Shown: positions 36,862 through 57,232 of the stretch, one piece after another | Numbering within the stretch: the first letter of the stretch is position 1 | Layout: every line of letters starts with the position of its first letter | Assembly: GCF_027579695.1 (NCBI RefSeq) | Contig: NC_083571.1 | Span: 36,689,943 to 36,753,942 of the forward strand | Source: Neoarius graeffei | Lineage: Eukaryota; Chordata; Actinopteri; Siluriformes; Ariidae | Length of the DNA: 64,000 nt | Direction of reading: 5' to 3' | The notes under the pieces: model-generated | What the model saw: the letters and a program-made list of their open reading frames with translations, nothing else | Databases searched by the model: none | Told to the model about the DNA's origin: nothing | Position numbers and translations under genes: made by a program

Positions 36862-38539
36862 AATAGAGTCGATTCCGCACAATAATTCTCTTGGGACAGA
36901 AAATAGGATGCAACTACACTACTGTGATGAACAATGGAAGTTTCTCTGTATGGAAACCTTTAAAATATAGATACTGTGTATTTCATAAGTCTTATACTCG
37001 TACACACACACACACACACACACACCTAGACTCAGGATTAAATTTAGAACCCTATCATATTAAACGAGACCAACATTCATGTTCTTAGAGGAGCAGAAAC
37101 ATCAGGTCGGGTTACATCTTAACAACTCCGCTGGCGTGAAAACACAACAGGTGTTTGTGTGTGTTTAACCGAGGGCTGAGGAGGCTATTCGAAGTGCACC
37201 CAGATTGTGCAAGTGAGCAACCCAAGGCCACTTGACATGACATCAGCACCAGCTGACACTGAAGCTCCGCCCACCTCAGCAAAAAAATCAACATGAAGTT
37301 AACATGCATTCACAGGGGCAGCAATTTTCTTGGTCAAATCTTTCCATGTTTAATCACTAGTGAGCGTGTCCTGTAGTGAATCATTTCTGTTTTCCATTGA
37401 CTCATTTGGCTATAAATTTAGCTACACATGCACAACTTTGCAAATTCTGACCCCAGATCAGTAGTTTTGCTACTAAAATAAAAATACATCAGTGAGTGTC
37501 AGCAACCACAGGGAAAAGAATTGCATTACTCTCTCTCTCTCTCTCTCTCTCTAGCTCACTTCTCATTTGCATAAAATTAAATTGTAAATTAAGTTGTAAA
37601 TTCTGTTTTGTGTTGGTCTTCACAGATGTCCTTTTGAATTCCAAGTCATATCCATAGACCTGAACTTCAAAACAGAATCGGATTTCGCATTTGTATTGTC
37701 TGTTTATAGCTCTTGGGTATAGATTAACCAAGAGATGACTGGAGATTGAAATATGAATGTATAATGTTCTATAATTTTAGTCGACAGTGATTTTTTTTTT
37801 TTGGATCAGAAGGGCATTTATTTCCAAATGTGCACACTGAAATATCAGGCGCAGAAAAAAAAAAAAACACCCACTTCCGTTTGATCCACCTCCTGGTGCT
37901 GTAGATCACTGGTGCCATATTAAGGCTGTCCCCCAAATACAAACACACAGAATCAGTGCTACATTTTCCCAAGAGTTCTCTGAATAATGAAAGGTTCCAC
38001 TTGGAACCTGCACTGATGGGGAAACACTGGTGTAGAGATTTACACAGAATCTTCAAGGGTTCCCTTCAGAAAATGACGAGAGTGGTTTCTCCCAGGTGGA
38101 AGGTGGGAATTACAGGTTTTCACCATATGACGCTGATGCAGCGTTAGAGGTTCATGTTGTAGGGCGCAGGTTCCCATCCGTGGTCCAGAAGAACCCTTTG
38201 TACTGAACACTTATAGTGTTTTCCTGCTCTCACAGAAGTGAGGTAAGTGTGTTAGAGTACAGAAAACACGGACGTGTGAAGGACAGGAGGTTCTCCAGGA
38301 CAGGCTTGGGAACCCATATGCTAAACTGTAAGAGTTTAAGGTGAAAAAATTAAAAACAGCAGTCTAGTGTTCTAATGGGAACAGAAATGACAGCAGTAAG
38401 TTCAGATCACAGTGCATTGAACTGAAACCCAGAACATTCCCAAGTGATGGTTACTGGTTTATTTCTAGCTAACTCACATCTTATTATCCATCCAAATAAA
38501 GTAAGTGAGAGAAATGAAAGAAACACAATCATCTGTTAA
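36862..38539. other. intergenic stretch, nothing recognised
   Basis: Short (CA)n at 37004-37024 and (TC)n near 37530; no coding region, TE boundary or RNA gene could be supported. Confidence 0.5.
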
Positions 38540-41505
38540 AGTATTTTATTGCTCTTCTGACATCGACTCCACTGATCCCTCTTCTAATGGCCATCTAGTG
38601 AACTTCACTCAAGCAGATAAAGCAAGAGAGCTTCCCCTCAAATGGCAGCATGGGCTTGAGAAATGGAACACAGCCTGGATTTTACACTGATAATAATGTG
38701 CATTGCATCCATTACAGTATTTCAATGAGGCTACAGCTGCAGTGGCCCTTTAGAGCATTAGCACTCAAAATGTCCCGAGTGCAAAGAACACAAACGATCT
38801 GGAATCCTGCCATACAGCACACGTGCGCACGCACACACACAAACACAACATTCAAGACTAATCCGAGATGTCTGACATGTGTGAGCTCTGATCTGAGTGA
38901 AAAGGTTTCAGCAAAGGATGTTAACAGGCGTTTCATCAGAGAACTGGTTCACTTATTTTTGATCATTAAGGCAAGTGCAGTGGCACAAGTGACAAATAAT
39001 TCTCATGAAATAAAAAAAACAAAAAATATAAAATCAGCATGACTTTGAAAAAGTTCATCAGTCTCCTTTAATCTAAACATAGTTGAGCAGATGAGACATG
39101 TTCATGGCTAAAACTAGCTAGCTAGCTCTGGCCTCTGACCACACCCAGTTCTTTAGCCTGGTGTGCTGATATGGTTTAGGACGCTGTGGAACTTCCTGGC
39201 ATCGAGAAACATGAGCGGAACTTCACAGGAAGCTGCATCGTTACAGAGGCTAACATCCTGAATGCATTTTGAATTGCCTCTTAGGCTCCGCCTACTAAAA
39301 ATTTGATTAAGTAACTGGAGATGATTTGAGCTTAGAGGTGGAGAAAAGGTTGCTGATAGTCAGAAATTTATTTATTTTTAAATGAAGCTTTATGACGACG
39401 TTTGAAACGACTGCCGGAAGAGCTGTTTGTGGATGGAAAGACTTCGCTTTACTTCTTAGCAAAACTAAAATCTACACTTGTTGCTAAACGATGACGATTG
39501 CCATGTTATTCCCTTTATAAACAGGCTGTAAGGGAATAACTTTGGAAGACTATCACTGCGTTCCAGTTTCGGTTTAAAACACACCCTTGTTAAACGAATG
39601 AGCCAAACCGATAGTGGTAGGAGTTGGAGGTTAAAAAAAAAAAAAGTTAGTTTTGAAAAGTTTTGCTGCCTGTTTACACTTTATATCTATAAATTTCATC
39701 TAGCGTCATCTATAAATCTATCCATCATAGCCAGCTGCTCAAAGAAAAAGTTAAATGGAGAAAAAAAAAAATCCAGAACCATGTCACCATCCTTGTGACT
39801 AATTCCCCAGGAGCCCATCTAGAGAAGGGCCCAGGGGACAAGGGTGTGTCAAGAACACGACTGGAGCACAGCTGAATAAAGCAACTGGAGAAAACAACAC
39901 TTAAAAGTTTGTGACCTTCAAAAACGTTGACCTCTGGGTTTGACACGAGTTTGAGAGTGGTGATGAGATGGGGGAGATTTCTCATAGGCACAAAGGGTTC
40001 AGTTCAGCTGCCACAAAAATTATCTTTCATGACGGAGGGGAAAAAAATAAACAGGATGAGCACCAAAAAAAAAAAAGTCAAAGTGCAGAGATTCCGGATG
40101 CAATTTTTTCAGCTTATAGGTGATGAAGATCCCTCAGTAACAGGGTGCTACGTTCCTACACATGACCAAACACACCAAATCTAATGGGCCTGAAAACAAA
40201 AACCAAGAACACGCCCTTCCTTACAAAAAGCAATGCAGGTATCTGAAGTGAACACAGACAAACAAAAAGAAGTACAAACAAACAAGGAGAAAAGCAGAGC
40301 AGAAGGCACATTAACACTCCATTTGAAGCGAGTCTGTACACCTCGGTTTGCCGCCGTGTTCAACATGAACCTGTTCATAAAGGCAGAGATTCGACTCGAC
40401 TCGACTTCAAGGCTGGATAAATTCTGCAGCTGTGTACAAAATGAAAGATGACACGATGCCCTCATTGGAAATTCTCGTCTTTTTTCCTCTCAAATTTCAA
40501 AGCTCTAAAATATTTCATGCTTCATTCAGAAACATGCGGTTTTGATTCGTTTTGCTCCGGTTATGCTAAAAACGACTGCTTTAAAGATTAAAACGCTGGA
40601 TTCTAGGAGTTATGAACTGGAAATGTGGCACATGGACTTTGTGTTGTTTCAGATTTTGCAAGCTGTTTTTCACCCTCATTCCTAGCTCTGGCCCAAACAT
40701 ACATTTTCCTGAGTTCTGAACTCAGCCTGTTTGCCATTTCCCAAGTTCTGAGCTCAAAACTGTTTCGCGTTTGGACCAAGTCCTGAGTTTTAAACTCAAA
40801 ACATTTCCCAGTCTGAATTTTGGACCTGGTTCGATCTGTTTCACGTTCCAGCTTCCGGACTCGATACGTTTTACGAGTTTTGAGACTGGACTCCAGCAGG
40901 TTTTCCTTTTTATCGGATTTTACGTTACTGAGTTCTGAATCAAATCTGTTTTATAGAACAATCTGAACTGTGACTGTTTCACCTTTGAGTTTTGAAACTA
41001 AACTCTTTGATAAATCCAAAACCTGTACTGGACCTCGTGCGTTATGGAACAAACCTATTTTGCGGTTCCCACAGCCTGGACTCGACTTGCTTTGCGTTAA
41101 TGAGTTCTAAGCTTCCATCCCACCGTGTTGTTCAACCTATGAGAGCAAAATCCCCCAGACTGCATCATGGCAGTTTTAATCAAATCGTTAACTTCTTTTG
41201 AAAACTGAATCAGATTCAGGTTTACTAAAAGCATCGTGGTGATGACCTGGACTGCTAGTGAAAGCCACTGAAGCAATGATCTCTGTGACGTTGTGCTCGA
41301 GATCAAGAGGTCTAAGTGCATTACTCAAGCTGTAATGTGTGGAAAGGTGATTTCCCCCCCCCCACACACACACCAGTAACGACCGGGACACTTTGTAATA
41401 GCTCAGACGATCATTAAATAGGAGGAGGAGTCAGTTAAAGCTTCTGAGTAAAACAAAACAAACATGAGTAAAGCCACCTTCTCCCAAATGACACACACTC
41501 TCTGT

Positions 41506-41539
<34 letters not shown>

Positions 41540-42335
41540 TCAGTTTAGGAAACAAAAAACCGGACAAATATACACGATGTAAAAACGGTATTACAAAAAG
41601 GGAAAAAAAAATGTAAAAATGCTGGTACAAGTCCAGAAAAGTTAAGGCAGTTGCCAAAGAGGATTAAAAGGCAGCTATGACAAAGAGCTCAGGTGATTAA
41701 AACCGTGTGAACCTCTCTTTTTTTTTTCTCTTCCTTTTTTAAACTTCTGAGCACAAATGCTCATGAGAAATATACAAAAACTATTTGGTAACAAAAGGTT
41801 ACTAAATGTTACAAAACTGAGGAAAAAAAAGGTGAAAAATGTACCTTCGCTAAAGCTTATAAAATTATACATCATTAAAAAAAACAATAATAACAATAAT
41901 AATAATAATAATAATAATAATTAATACTTGGTCCTTGAAAACTATATTACTACACGATAACTTTTTCTTCTTCCATGTTGAGCCCTTCTGACAGAGGACA
42001 CGAAGAGTTTTCTTCACCTCTGTTTTTACGGTTTGGCAAAACTATGATTAGTTTCATTTTATTTCCATGAAAGAAAAAAAAAAAAGGAAAAGAACAAGGA
42101 GAAAAGAGCTGGTCTTGAGTTCAATTCCTCTCTCAGAGTCTCATCCATTCTCCAACATCGGTGTCCTTTAGTGGAGAATCTGAAAGGTGGCGTTTTATTT
42201 TGCCCTTCAGCACCACACACACGCGCGTGAGCAAGCACGCGCGCGCACACGTTAGGACACGGACATGGCCGAGGAGAAAGAGGACGATGAAGAAACCGCG
42301 CTGGATGTTGGGAATCCAACCTGACTGTCGATCCT
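38540..42335 (-). other. probable rbpj 3' UTR and flank, no further gene
   Basis: Largely non-repetitive DNA with short tracts: (CA)n near 41510 and (AAT)n near 41900. No ORF with recognisable protein and no TE with clear ends. It lies directly downstream of rbpj with AATAAA candidates at both ends. Confidence 0.45.
42058..42063 (-). terminator. rbpj: candidate proximal poly(A) signal of rbpj
   Basis: AATAAA on the minus strand, about 270 nt past the stop codon. A second candidate lies at 38545-38550, which would give a 3' UTR of about 3.8 kb. Transcript data would be needed to choose. Confidence 0.4.
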
Positions 42336-50032
<7,697 letters not shown>

Positions 50033-50360
50033 CTTCCATCAACTCTCTAATAAAAGTCTATGTATCGCGAGATTTCCGCCAGCCTTCCTTCCAGACAGAA
50101 CAACCCAGGCGTGGGAAAGTAGTCCAAGTCTCGCGATAGCTCATATATTCTCACAATAGAAAAGCATTGAAAAGCTTATCACGTGTTATCGCGAGAGTTC
50201 TTGTTCTCCGACAGCCGCAGACCAAAGCGTGAGAAGGTGAAGGAGGGGAAGGAGGGGGAGGCGGACTTGTCACGCAGGCGTGGGAAAGTTCCTAAAATCT
50301 CGCGATAACACCGAAATTTTCTATAATAGAATGTTAAAGTGTTATCGCGAGATTTGCCAG
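50033..50360 (-). promoter_or_regulatory. rbpj: rbpj upstream region with CGCG palindromes and CSL sites
   Basis: Five copies of TATCGCGAGA or its complement TCTCGCGATA lie at 50063, 50129, 50187, 50298 and 50343, alternating in orientation. This motif is a known vertebrate core-promoter element bound by BANP. Two exact CGTGGGAA sites (50110-50117 and 50279-50286) match the RBPJ consensus. No TATA box was seen at a usual distance. Promoter role is inferred from position directly upstream of the rbpj start codon. Confidence 0.75.
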
Positions 50361-50869
50361 GGTAAGCAAATAACAACCAAGCACCGTGTGAAAATTCTCA
50401 CAGTGTGAAGGACAGATCCTGTGGAGACGCGTGGGTCCTGAACTCACAGTTCACACTTATTAAGTCTTAATTCAGGCTTGCCACGAAGGTTGGGGGGGGA
50501 GATCACACTATAATTTCTGTGACTGTTTGGGGGTTTTTTTTAACCCAATAAAAATCACAGAAACACTATCACTAATACAAGGGGGAAACTCTAATAGATT
50601 AGATTAGATAGAACTTTATTGATCCCTTTGGGAGGGTTCCCTCAGGGAAATTAAGATTCCAGCAGCATTATTACAGATAAACAGAAAAAAGAAATAGAGA
50701 AAAACTTCTAGACAAATCAAAATATAATTAAGTATTTACATATACAAACATAAAAAGAATAAGATATGGGAGAGAGGAGGAGGAAGGAAAAAAGGGAAGG
50801 GGGGCAGCAGGAGAGATATTGCACATTGTCAGGTATTGCTTATTGTTAGGCTAGGCTACTGCTCCTTCC

Positions 50870-51563
50870 TAGTCTGGCTAACGCAACTTCAAAGCTCTGC
50901 GAGCATTTGGTCTGGCATAGATATTAAGCCCAACCGTTTCCCAAAGCGCGTGGTTGACCCGCCTCCCTGAAATGCCTCAGTTTGCTACTGGTCGAAGCCA
51001 GAAAAGGCTGTGACGAAGCTTAAACCAATCACATCACTCTTTCCTCTGACGTATGTGACGCGACGGAAACTGCTTGAGTAACAGGAAGAAGAAGGAGGAG
51101 CTGAAGAGGAAGAGGACGATAATAGCGCGATCAAAGGCGAGACGACCACAACGATAGGATTCTCGCTGAGCCCCACTGATTTGGCTACCAGTGGGGCTAA
51201 CTGGTAGATAAAACTCTTACCGAAGCCGGTCGGGAGCAAGGCGAAAACGTCCTTCCTTTCAATAAATACCTCCAGGGCTGCTCTTTGCTCCGTTTTCAAT
51301 GAGAACTTCCCATTGAATGCTTTCAATACAGCATCTACCGCTGTGTCAAAGGCTTGCCGCTGCTCCATGTTCGTAATGTTTCTAGTGAATGAAGCGCTTC
51401 CGGCATAGATTCTGTAAACAATCTATGGCTTCCGGTCGCAGTTCTACTACGTCACTGCCTTGAACACGCCTCTACCCAGGGCCGTTGGAGATGCTCAAAG
51501 TTGATTGGCTCCCGATTTTTCGGGAGCTTGGAAGAGCTGGAGATAGCTTGCCTTGCCAGACTA
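50870..51563 (-). mobile_element. MITE-like element with RecQ-type helicase exon
   Basis: Ends TAGTCTGGC and GCCAGACTA are inverted. Inserted in the LINE. Encodes a helicase N-terminal piece on the minus strand. Confidence 0.65.
50985..51368 (-). pseudogene. RecQ-like helicase N-terminal fragment
   Basis: AFNGKFSLKTEQRAALEVF (Q-motif region), ALLPTGFGKSFIYQLAPL (Walker A) and VVVVSPLIALL (motif Ia); the DEAH box and later motifs are missing. Such helicase frames occur in DNA transposons; this one is incomplete. Confidence 0.75.
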
Positions 51564-51595
51564 AGTTCGCAACAGCCCCCCGTGTTGCGTCACAC

Positions 51596-52190
51596 TTAGG
51601 ATGGGTGGGCCCAGGCTAGCTCCTTCCCGTCCTCTGTCCTCCTGTTACCCCTCCTCCCCCCCAGAGAGGAGTTGTACAGTCTGATGGCATGAGGGACAAA
51701 GGAGTTTTTGAGTCTGTTCGTCCTGCGCTTGGGAAGGAGCATTCTGTCACTGAACAGGCTCCTCTGGTTGCTGATGATGGTGTGCAGAGGGTGACTGGCA
51801 TTGTCCATGATGTTCAATAGTTTGTCCATAGACCTCTTCTCTGCCACCATCACCAGAGAGTCCAGCTTCATGCCGACCACAGAGCCAGCCCGCCTGATCA
51901 GTTTGTCCAGCCTGGATGTGTCCTTCTTGGATGTGCTGCCCCCCCAGCACACCACGGTGTAAAACAGGACACTGGCAACCACAGACTGATAGAACATCCA
52001 CAGGAGTTTCCTGCAGATGTTAAAGGACCTCAGCCTCCTAAGTATAGCCTGCTCTGTCCCTTCCTGTATAAGTGATTGGTGTTGCAAGTCCAGTCCAGCT
52101 TGCTGTCCAGCCACAGCCCGAGGTACTTGTAGGAATCCACAGCCTCCACCTCGACTCCCTTGATCAGAATTGGTCAGGACCTTGGTCTGG
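51596..52190 (-). pseudogene. C-terminal LINE reverse transcriptase fragment
   Basis: Contains VDSYKYLGLWLDSKLDW, a frameshift near 52040, then FNICRKLLWMFYQSVVASVL, WGGSTSKKDTSRLDKLIRRA and NSFVPHAIRLYN, typical of Rex1/L2-type elements. Confidence 0.85.
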
Positions 52191-52210
52191 ACCTCCCAAA
52201 GTCAGTTGTG

Positions 52211-52525
52211 CAGGGTGAAAAGGAGACTATAATTATCTAACTATTAAAGCATTCATGTGTAAATTATTGAAAAACCTAACTTTTATTGAAACTTTTTTAA
52301 ATTACTTATTAAGTTTAAATCGACAATATTAGGAGTAAAATATAAACTTTATACCTGGAAATTTTTTTTTACACATTTTGTTGACAAAAATAGCAAACAT
52401 AATTTATGAACAAAATATAACATTCTTGACATTTTTAAATTACAAAATGTTCAGGATTGTTGATGATGCAGCTTTAATAATTAAAAAAAAATATCCTAAG
52501 ATAGGGGTTCTCAACCTGTTCTGCT
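52211..52525. other. non-coding stretch
   Basis: AT-rich DNA without a supported gene. The last 25 bp (GGGGTTCTCAACCTG) and the AAGGCCCACCCC after the Kolobok-like element may belong to an older MITE. Confidence 0.4.
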
Positions 52526-52529
52526 TTAA

Positions 52530-53206
52530 AGTGCATATCACGGGTAAATTCAGGAGCAAGAGCAATGTAATTCTCCTATTTTATATTAAACTTTGGTCAA
52601 ATATCTGTCACATTTTGCGTTTTGTGCAATTTTTTTTCCTTGCGCAATACCAGAAAAATTCAGTTGAAATCAAGCCATTTGAGGAGAATTGGTCCGCCTC
52701 TGAAAAAAACTTGGCATTTGGATTTCCCGGGAAACATTGATTTTCATGATGTCGCGTGCGGGACACCTCCTTCTAAATCCTTTTGTCAGCGCTGGTTTGT
52801 TTATGAGAAAACGACCTGGTGGTTTTCTGCAAATTTCTTCAATGTTATCACGTAATTATTAAAATGGTTAACAGATGTATCATAGGAGGGCATAGCAACA
52901 CCAATCTTGATGGGATTAGTACTCATCGTTTTCCAAAAGACCGGACAATGAGAGAGTAATGGGAGCGCTTGGTCTATGCAGGCTGTGCACTGAAACCGCG
53001 CAAGCTCTCACAGCCTGCTCGCGCTTCCACAGGTAACGTCACGAATCTGGCTCCAGACTTCCTTGGGATTTTTTTCCAGATGCGTTTTATTTTATTTTTT
53101 TCTGCTGTAGACAGATGGCCTTGTGCAAAATTACCCTTCTGGATGAGCGTGTAAAAGGACATACTTTCATATTAAAAAAAAAAGAAATTGGTCCAGAATA
53201 TGCACT
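52530..53206 (+). mobile_element. Kolobok-like element with THAP exon
   Basis: Ends AGTGCATAT and ATATGCACT, flanked by TTAA (52526-52529 and 53207-53210). The plus strand from 52864 reads MVNRCIIGGHSNTNLDGIST HRFPKD, a THAP zinc-finger start, with an in-frame TAA soon after. TTAA duplications and THAP domains both occur in Kolobok. Confidence 0.72.
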
Positions 53207-53503
53207 TTAAGGCCCACCCCTTCATATTTGTAATGAGTTGGGGCCCATTAAAAAAAGATCCCCAATTATGTTGGCTCCTCTATTCTATTAGAATCTAATA
53301 ATCTATTGTAAAGTGTATTAATGGGATGCAATATCACTCCCTGTTACAGTTGGGAGCCCAGGAATTAAATAAATGCAATAAAAACAAACTGTTTTCAATT
53401 GTAGGTATTGTATTTAAAACTGTATGGATGTGCCAGAAGCGAACATAAAACCATGCATGCAGGGCATTCTCAGTCAAAAGGGATTAATGATCCAAAAGTG
53501 GAG

Positions 53504-53885
53504 TCAAGTCAAGTTTATTTGTATAGCGCTTTTAACAATAAACATTGTCGTAAACAGCTTTACAGGATTTGAACGACTTAAAACATGAGCTAATTTTATC
53601 CCTAATCTATCCCCAATGAGCAAGCCTGTGGCGATGGTGGCAAGGAAAAACTCCTTCAGACAACATGAGGAAGAAACCTCGAGAGGAACCAGACTCAAAA
53701 GGGAACCCATCCTCATTTGGGCAACAACAGACAACATGACTATAACATTAACAGTTTTAACATGAAGTCAGATTCGTTGATGTTATAAACTCTTCATTGA
53801 TGGAAACTCGAGTGCAAAACTGTTCATGACAACTGCAGTCCTAAAGTTAGCAAGTCACCTGTAGTCCTCAGACATAAAAGCATTA
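53504..53885 (-). repeat. LINE-type 3' end
   Basis: The minus strand ends ATACAAATAAACTTGACTTG, a common fish L2-type 3' terminus. The body includes CCTCGAGAGGAACCAGACTC on the plus strand. Confidence 0.6.
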
Positions 53886-53889
53886 CTGT

Positions 53890-55627
53890 AAGTGTCCAGA
53901 TCGGAGTGGAGTCTGCATTACCAGGAGCTCTACTCCAGGGAGAACACTGTCACACATATGGCCATCGAAGAGACCACCCCACTGTCCATCATGGAGGAGC
54001 TGGACATCCCACCCACCATCGAGGAGCTCAGCAAGGCCATCGACTCGCTAGCCTGTGGTAAAGCTCCAGGTAGCGATGGCATCCCGCCTGAAGTCATCAA
54101 AGCCGGCAAGGAAAGCTCCCTCTTGGGCCACCTACACGAGCTTCTGCTGCAGTGCTGGGAGGAAGGGACAGTACCCCAGGACATGTGTGATGCCAAGATC
54201 ATCATGCTGTACAAGAACAAAGGGGACTGCAGTGATTGCAACAACTATCGCGGTATCTCGCTCCTCAGCATCGTCGGCAAAGCCTTTGCCCGCGTTGTCC
54301 AACAGACTGCAGCTCCTCGCCGAGCGGGTGTACCCAGAGGCACAGTGCGGCTTTAGAGTGGCCAGATTGACCATCGACATGGTTTTCTCCTTGAGACAGC
54401 TACAGGAGAAGTGCCGTGAGCAGAGACAACCCTTGCTCATCACCTTCATCGTCCTGACCAAGGCGTTCGACTTGGTCAGCAGAGAAGGACTCTTCACCCT
54501 CCTACACTGGATTGGATGTCCCCCCAAGCTCCTGAGGATGATCATGTCCTCCCACAACATGAGCGGCACTGTTCAGTACGACGGATCATCCTCGGACCCC
54601 TTCCCAATCAAGAGTGGTGTCAAGCAGGGGTGCGTCCTCACTCAGACTCTCTTCGGTGTGTTCTTCTCCCTGCTGTTGTGCCATGCCTTCCGACAGTCTG
54701 AAGACTGCATCTTCCTCCACACCAGGAGTGACGGGGCCTATTCAACCTGGCACACCTCCGAGCAAAGATGAAGGTGCTGAAGGTCCTCATCAGAGAGATG
54801 CTCTTCGCAGATGATGCCGCCCTCACCGCCCACACTGAGGAAGCACTACAGCAACTCCTCACCTGCTTCGCAGATGCCTGCAACGAGTTCGGGCTCACTA
54901 TAAGCCTGAAGAAGACCAACATCATGGGCCAGGACGTCAGCAGAGTTCCCCATATCACCGTCGGCAACCACAACCTTGAAGTGGTGGATAGGTTCACCTA
55001 TCTGGGCTCCACCATCTCCAGCAACCTTTCTCTCGATACCGAGCTGAGTGTGCGGATCGGCAAAGCAGTAACAACAATGGCCCATCTTGCGAAGAGAGTC
55101 TGGGACAATACCATGCTCATGACCAACACCAAAATGAGAATGTATCAGGCTGGCGTGCTGAGCACTCTCCTCTATGGAAGCGAAGTATGGACCCTCTACT
55201 CCCGCCAAGAACGTAGACTGAACGCCTTCCACATGCGCTGTCTCAGAAGACTTCTGGGCATCACCTGGCAGGACTGTGTCACCAATACCAATGTCCTGGC
55301 CAAGGCAGGGATGCCCAGCATGTTTGCCATGCTGACCCAGAGACGCCTGCGCTGGCTAGGCCACGTCAGTCGCATGGACGACGGCCTCATGGACGACTGC
55401 CGCATCCCAAAGGACGTGCTGTATGGTGAGCTGGCCACAGGCTCCAGACCCACAGGATGACCTGCACTACGCTACAAGGACGTTTGCAAGCGCGACATGA
55501 GGGCAGGTGGCTTCAACCCCGCAGACCTGGAGACGGCGGCCTCAGACCGCATCGGCTGGTGGTCCACCACCAAGGCCGCCGTTGGGGAAGCCGAGGAAAG
55601 GAGAGAGACCCGGTGGGGGAAGAGGAG
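53890..55627 (+). pseudogene. non-LTR reverse transcriptase, decayed
   Basis: Covers LACGKAPGSDGIPPEVIKAG, NNYRGISLLSIVGKAFARVV, a frameshift near 54300, SGVKQGCVLTQTLFGVFF, MLFADDAALTAHTEEAL and a C-terminal LRWLGHVSRMDD. One active-site Asp block reads FIVLTKAFD where FIDLTKAFD is usual. The clade (I, RTE or another) is not resolved. Cut by an LTR element at 55628. Confidence 0.85.
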
Positions 55628-55972
55628 TGTAGGTGCAATTAGTAATTAAGTGATCAATCTCATTAAATCAGTCTCATTAATTAATCTCATTAAATCAGTC
55701 TCATTGGATCAGTCTCATTAATTGATACCATTAATTTTGGTGCTTAATAATAAATTACCAAACAGCTAAATTATGGTATATTCCAAATTATTATGATCAC
55801 TTACCGTATTACATAACTCATATGCACCTTGGAATTCTTTTGAGATTTGGGCGACTTCAAAAGTATTGGAACAACAAATAAAACACACAGTTTCAATAAT
55901 AATTGAATTTATTATAACAAAGATAAAAATGAATAATAACAGTTGAAATCTTCAGCAAACAGTGAGGTGTGT

Positions 55973-56005
<33 letters not shown>

Positions 56006-57232
56006 TGTGTTGTGGTGAAGACAAAAGATTAGCTTTGTGTGCTAATTAAGATGTGTTTGTGTGTGTGAGGCCTGGTGACCACGTGTTTCTAAGTAACACA
56101 AGAGAGATAGCTTTGGTTGCTAAGACAAAGGAATGCTAGCTAGGGTGTGTTTGTGCGTGGGGGAGTTGACCACGTGTTTCTAAGTAAAACAAAGAATTAG
56201 CTTTGGTTGTTAAGACAAAGGAATGCTAGCTAAGGTGTGTTTGTGTGTGGGGGAGTTGACCACATGTTCTAAACAAAAGTCAGCCTAGCTTGCTAACGAG
56301 ACAAAGGAATTAGCCGTGTGTTTAGCTAAGGTGTGTTATGAGGCCTATGGCCTAGCAAAGAAAAAGGCTAGCATGGGATGCTAACTGAGACAAAAGAATT
56401 AGCCGTAGGCTAATTTCACTAGCTTATAACAGTACTAAATCCACTGAAATCTTGATGAGATCAAAATATGTATAAGAATAAAATTAAGAGTTTTAGGAAG
56501 GAATAGAATAAAGCATGCAACAGCCTATCTATTAAAACAACTGAGAGGTCAAAACAAAATAGAACAATCAATCAATTCAACATCCTAAGTGTTTACAGTG
56601 TACACAATTAAACCGTTCCTGAGTTTAAATTCACACTGCTTCATAAAACTAATTCCTAAGACTAGTTTCCGCCCAAATGCCAATCTTACTTCAGTATCTC
56701 GCCTCTACGCGAGATTATGAGAAGATGTCCTGAGACTTTTGGAGTTTCACCATTGTGGAGACCTCCGTGAAGCACAGAGAATTTCTTGGTCCGACGCGTG
56801 GTCGCTCGTGATGAAAAGAAAGTCTCTGATCAGACAGTGTGCACAGAGAATTAATTAGAAGGATCCGGTCACTTCTAACCTTAAATTAACTGCTTGGGCT
56901 GCAGTTGTACATACTTATAATGAATAAAACCGGTTGTAACTCGACTGAGTTAAAAATCGCGCAATTCTGGAGTCTACCTTGGCCAAGGGTACGAAAGAAA
57001 AGCGCTAAATTCTGTTTCTTGGAAGAAAGACGTCTTTTCTTGGGTTTTCTGGTGCAGGGTATCTCTTTGTGTCCAGATGGCTTGACATCCAAGACGAGAG
57101 AGAGACGGAAGCGTTGTTCCATTACTTATGCCTTCATGGAGGATGTGATGTTGATCCCGCCCAGGCGTGACGTAGGTCAACGTGGAAGTTGGCTGATGGG
57201 AAATGTAGTTTCTTAAAGGGACTGTACCTACA
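55628..57232 (-). repeat. 3' LTR of the outer LTR element
   Basis: 1605 bp, TGTAGGTACAG to GCACCTACA on the minus strand. The first 715 bp (plus strand) recur at 62969-63665 with about 11 substitutions and a (GT)n length difference. Confidence 0.93.

Larger units (their letters stand above)
50592..52210 (-). mobile_element. Rex1/L2-like LINE, 5' truncated and interrupted
   Basis: The minus strand encodes the end of a reverse transcriptase (51596-52190), then a 3' UTR with AATAAAGTTC and a (TTAGA)n-type tail at 50592. A MITE (50870-51563) splits the UTR from the ORF. Confidence 0.8.
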
